From Planctomycetales bacterium (GTDB taxonomy: Bacteria; Planctomycetota; Planctomycetia; Isosphaerales; Isosphaeraceae), in contig DAIDKV010000056.1 of assembly GCA_027449865.1 (NCBI GenBank), positions 1 through 64,000 of the forward strand: a DNA stretch of 64,000 nt, written 5' to 3'. The notes beneath the pieces are model-generated. The model searched no databases. It had not been told where the DNA came from and saw only the letters and a program-made list of their open reading frames with translations. Below, in pieces: positions 63,184 to 64,000 of the stretch. Numbering within the stretch: the first letter of the stretch is position 1; each line of letters begins with the position of its first letter. The translations under genes and the position numbers were made by a program.

Positions 63184-64000
63184 TCACTCCGGGGCGGTCG
63201 CACGGGCGGGGATCGGGTCGGTTTTGACGCCGGCCGAGTTCGAGACCGTGGGTCCGGTGCCCGGCCCCAGGTCGCGATCGGCGGGTAGCTCGTCGGATTC
63301 GTAGGCGTTGACGATCGCCTGAACCAGTGGATGGCGGACAATATCGGAGCGGTCGAGCAGGACGGTGCCAACCCCTGGAATGCGCCCAAGCCGCTCCAGG
63401 GCATCGGCCAGCCCACTGCGAACGCCCGGCGGCAGGTCCACCTGCGTGATATCGCCGGTGACGACGATTCGCGCGTTCTGGCCCATGCGTGTCAGGAACA
63501 TCTTCATCTGAGGAACCGTCGCGTTCTGGCCTTCGTCGAGGATGACCACGGCGTCATTCATGGTCCGGCCTCGCATGTAGGCCAGCGGGGCGATTTCGAT
63601 CAGATCGTTATCCATGTAGCGCCGGATCTGCTCGTAGTCCATCAGGTCATGTAGGGCGTCGAGCAAGGGTCGGAGGTAGGGATTGATCTTAGCCTCGAGG
63701 TCGCCGGGGAGGAAGCCGAGATGTTCGCCGGCCTCGACGGCGGGGCGGACCAGAACGATTTTCTTGATTCGTCCGCGGCGAAGCAGCGCCACGGCCATGG
63801 CGACCGCGAGATAGGTCTTGCCGGTCCCAGCCGGACCACTACAGAAAACCAGCTCGTTCTGGATGAGGGCGCGGATGTAGCGGCCCTGTCCATCGGAGCG
63901 TGGCCGAACGGCTCGATTGCCCTCGCGGATCTCGACGGCGCCCGGTTCGTCGGGTGCGTCGGCCTGGAGGGTCATATCGATCAATTCACTCACATCGCTG
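63184..64000 (-). CDS. PhoH-like ATPase (N-terminus beyond window)
   Basis: About 270 residues visible; the frame is still open at the right edge, and family members have ~75 more residues before the P-loop, so the true start is probably outside. Walker A GPAGTGKTYLAVAMA is preceded by the RPRSDGQGRYIRALIQNEL segment; Walker B is AVVILDEGQNAT (DEGQN of the PhoH group), then TRMGQNARIVVTGDITQVDLP, RIPGVGTVLLDRSDIVRHPLVQAIVNAYE. It is an RNA-associated ATPase of the YbeZ type, first in the phoH-HD-ybeY-CBS order. The last 40 residues (DLGPGTGPTVSNSAGV...) are low complexity. Confidence 0.93.
   Translation of the reverse strand, partial: SDVSELIDMTLQADAPDEPGAVEIREGNRAVRPRSDGQGRYIRALIQNELVFCSGPAGTGKTYLAVAMAVALLRRGRIKKIVLVRPAVEAGEHLGFLPGDLEAKINPYLRPLLDALHDLMDYEQIRRYMDNDLIEIAPLAYMRGRTMNDAVVILDEGQNATVPQMKMFLTRMGQNARIVVTGDITQVDLPPGVRSGLADALERLGRIPGVGTVLLDRSDIVRHPLVQAIVNAYESDELPADRDLGPGTGPTVSNSAGVKTDPIPARATAPE

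Overview
The window (about 60% G+C) reads as chromosome from a planctomycete, most likely of the Isosphaeraceae type. The lineage markers are a DUF1501 protein with a Tat signal, a DUF1559 pseudopilin-like protein, a DUF1080 hydrolase, a WD40-bearing serine/threonine kinase paired with an ECF sigma factor, and two giant repeat proteins carrying LEPR-XLL-type N-termini. No rRNA, tRNA or CRISPR array was seen.

Layout. 1-9 kb: an IS66 transposase tail at the left edge, then secreted carbohydrate-related proteins (aldo/keto reductase, sialidase-like/ThuA fusion, DUF1080, DUF1501) and a decayed IS3-family element. 9-14 kb: a kinase-WD40 gene preceded by its ECF sigma factor. 15-27 kb: two giant WGDG-repeat proteins in tandem, each with 15 repeat units in the same order. 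27-30 kb: two glycosyltransferases on the same strand. 31-37 kb: a phosphoribosyltransferase, a sulfatase/aldo-keto reductase pair and a GH30-like glycosidase. 37-42 kb: a radical SAM/Cys-rich protein with a fused transferase-1/transferase-2 gene, a small lipoprotein, DUF1559 and a second radical SAM protein. 42-45.5 kb: a coupled chain csrA, GT2, GT-C membrane transferase. 45.8-53.5 kb: a broken gene remnant, thioredoxin and YHS-like redox proteins, two flavoprotein oxidoreductases, VTT and DUF547 proteins, and a Crp-type regulator. 53-56 kb: a porin and an unknown secreted protein. 56-64 kb: core genes: a nuclease-like gene coupled to hslVU, then (minus strand) phoH, 7TM-HD phosphohydrolase, ybeY and a CBS/CorC gene.

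How the genes fit together. Three themes stand out. First, cell-surface biology: the giant repeat proteins, glycosyltransferases, porin and lipoproteins. Second, polysaccharide breakdown: GH30, sulfatase, the sialidase-like/ThuA protein, DUF1080 and the aldo/keto reductases. Third, a redox/regulatory block around a Crp-type factor: three intergenic sites one base away from the TGTGA-N6-TCACA consensus lie upstream of csrA, the YHS/oxidoreductase pair and the radical SAM/lipoprotein pair, which suggests a local regulon. Many starts were moved inward from the longest reading frame on the basis of Shine-Dalgarno sequences or stop/start overlaps; these choices are stated per gene.
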